Program-made: the position numbers and the translations under genes
The notes under the pieces: generated by a model
What the model was told of the DNA's origin: nothing
Database searches by the model: none
What the model saw: only the letters and a program-made list of their open reading frames with translations
NCBI GenBank assembly: GCA_963814095.1
Contig: CAWFBT010000027.1
Span: forward strand, 360,462 to 424,461
From: JACVRW01 sp963814095
Lineage (GTDB): Bacteria; Actinomycetota; Thermoleophilia; Solirubrobacterales; Thermoleophilaceae
Direction of reading: 5' to 3'
Length of the DNA stretch: 64,000 nt
Shown: positions 63,734-64,000 of the stretch, one piece after another
Layout of the letters: each line of letters starts with the position of its first letter
How positions within the stretch are numbered: position 1 is the stretch's first letter

Positions 63734-64000
63734 CTAGTCGCCGCCGTACCCCTCGATCGGCTCCGTCAGCAGGCGAGCCTTCTGAGGCCCGTACTCGAAG
63801 ACGTGGACGATGCGCACGGTGGAATCGGTGCGCTCGACGCGGGTCTCCACCAGGTCGAGGTCTTCGGCGTCACCGAGCCCGAGCTGGTTGAGCCGCTCGG
63901 CCTCGGCCCGGCAGACATCACCAGGGGTGGGACGGCTGGCCGGATATGCATCCTCGTGATGTCGAATCAGCGCCTGCCAGTGTTCGTCTCCCGCCCGCTC
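63734..64000 (-). CDS. Hypothetical protein, 5' end beyond window
   Basis: Open on the minus strand from base 64000 to TAG 63734-63736 (88 residues). It contains HHEDAYPASRPTPGDVCRAE and ends EYGPQKARLLTEPIEGYGGD. No family recognised. Close spacing suggests co-transcription with proline dehydrogenase. Confidence 0.6.
   Translation of the reverse strand, partial: ERAGDEHWQALIRHHEDAYPASRPTPGDVCRAEAERLNQLGLGDAEDLDLVETRVERTDSTVRIVHVFEYGPQKARLLTEPIEGYGGD

Overview
The window reads as a stretch of a very GC-rich (about 70%), gene-dense bacterial chromosome. Gene content (fused PafB-PafC-type WYL regulator, form I aerobic CO dehydrogenase with coxG, DUF4396, DUF11 surface proteins, many GTG/TTG starts, 1-4 base overlaps between genes) suggests an actinobacterium, most likely class Thermoleophilia (Solirubrobacterales/Gaiellales). 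That assignment is inference: no rRNA, tRNA or marker gene is present. There is no CRISPR array, no recognisable insertion sequence, and no gene-free stretch longer than about 190 bases.

Layout. 1-4240: end of a FAD-linked oxidase, a secreted M28 peptidase and an LVIVD-repeat secreted protein. 4237-7613: a minus-strand dTDP-sugar operon rmlA-rmlD-rmlB (no rmlC) behind a PPOX-fold oxidase. 7651-9687: a double WYL regulator, divergent from the main feature of the window, a carbon monoxide oxidation locus at 9796-21284. That locus opens with a good sigma-70 promoter and five tiny single-span membrane proteins, followed by coxM-coxS-coxL (active-site loop AYRCSFR, so form I), a coxF-like XdhC protein fused to a YHS domain, coxD, coxE, a small Cys protein, a free-standing catalytically dead piece of CoxL, then coxG, a zinc-ribbon protein and the Mo-cofactor cytidylyltransferase mocA. 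Together these encode the enzyme, its cofactor maturation and its membrane/quinone coupling.

21422-28037: a YhaM-type exonuclease, an SDR-P450-SDR catabolic set, EcsC, a ferritin-like protein, a DUF559 nuclease-like gene bounded at both ends by related hairpins, and a DUF4396 membrane protein under a CsoR-type (copper) operator. 28106-35164: a secreted SpaA/DUF11 protein, a class III aminotransferase, a P5C-type aldehyde dehydrogenase and a CocE hydrolase. 35119-44859: a minus-strand block in which a peptide-type ABC importer (dppABCDF) is translationally coupled to a Rieske oxygenase, downstream of an S9 peptidase and an acetylpolyamine-amidohydrolase-like enzyme. 44912-50678: a giant DUF11 surface protein and a P1 peptidase. 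50795-64000: glycosyltransferase, a compact catabolic operon with its XRE-cupin regulator, an ATP-dependent DNA ligase, a Tat-exported FAD oxidase, nucleoside deaminase, PhzF, cupin, DUF2254, an unknown large membrane protein preceded by a perfect CRP-type site, and proline dehydrogenase.

At least 20 single-base reading-frame breaks occur in 13 otherwise intact genes, crowded at 37-45 kb and often next to short homopolymers. Family motifs and codon bias continue on both sides of each break, so they look like consensus errors in the assembly rather than real pseudogenes. Such genes are given at full extent with the break noted.
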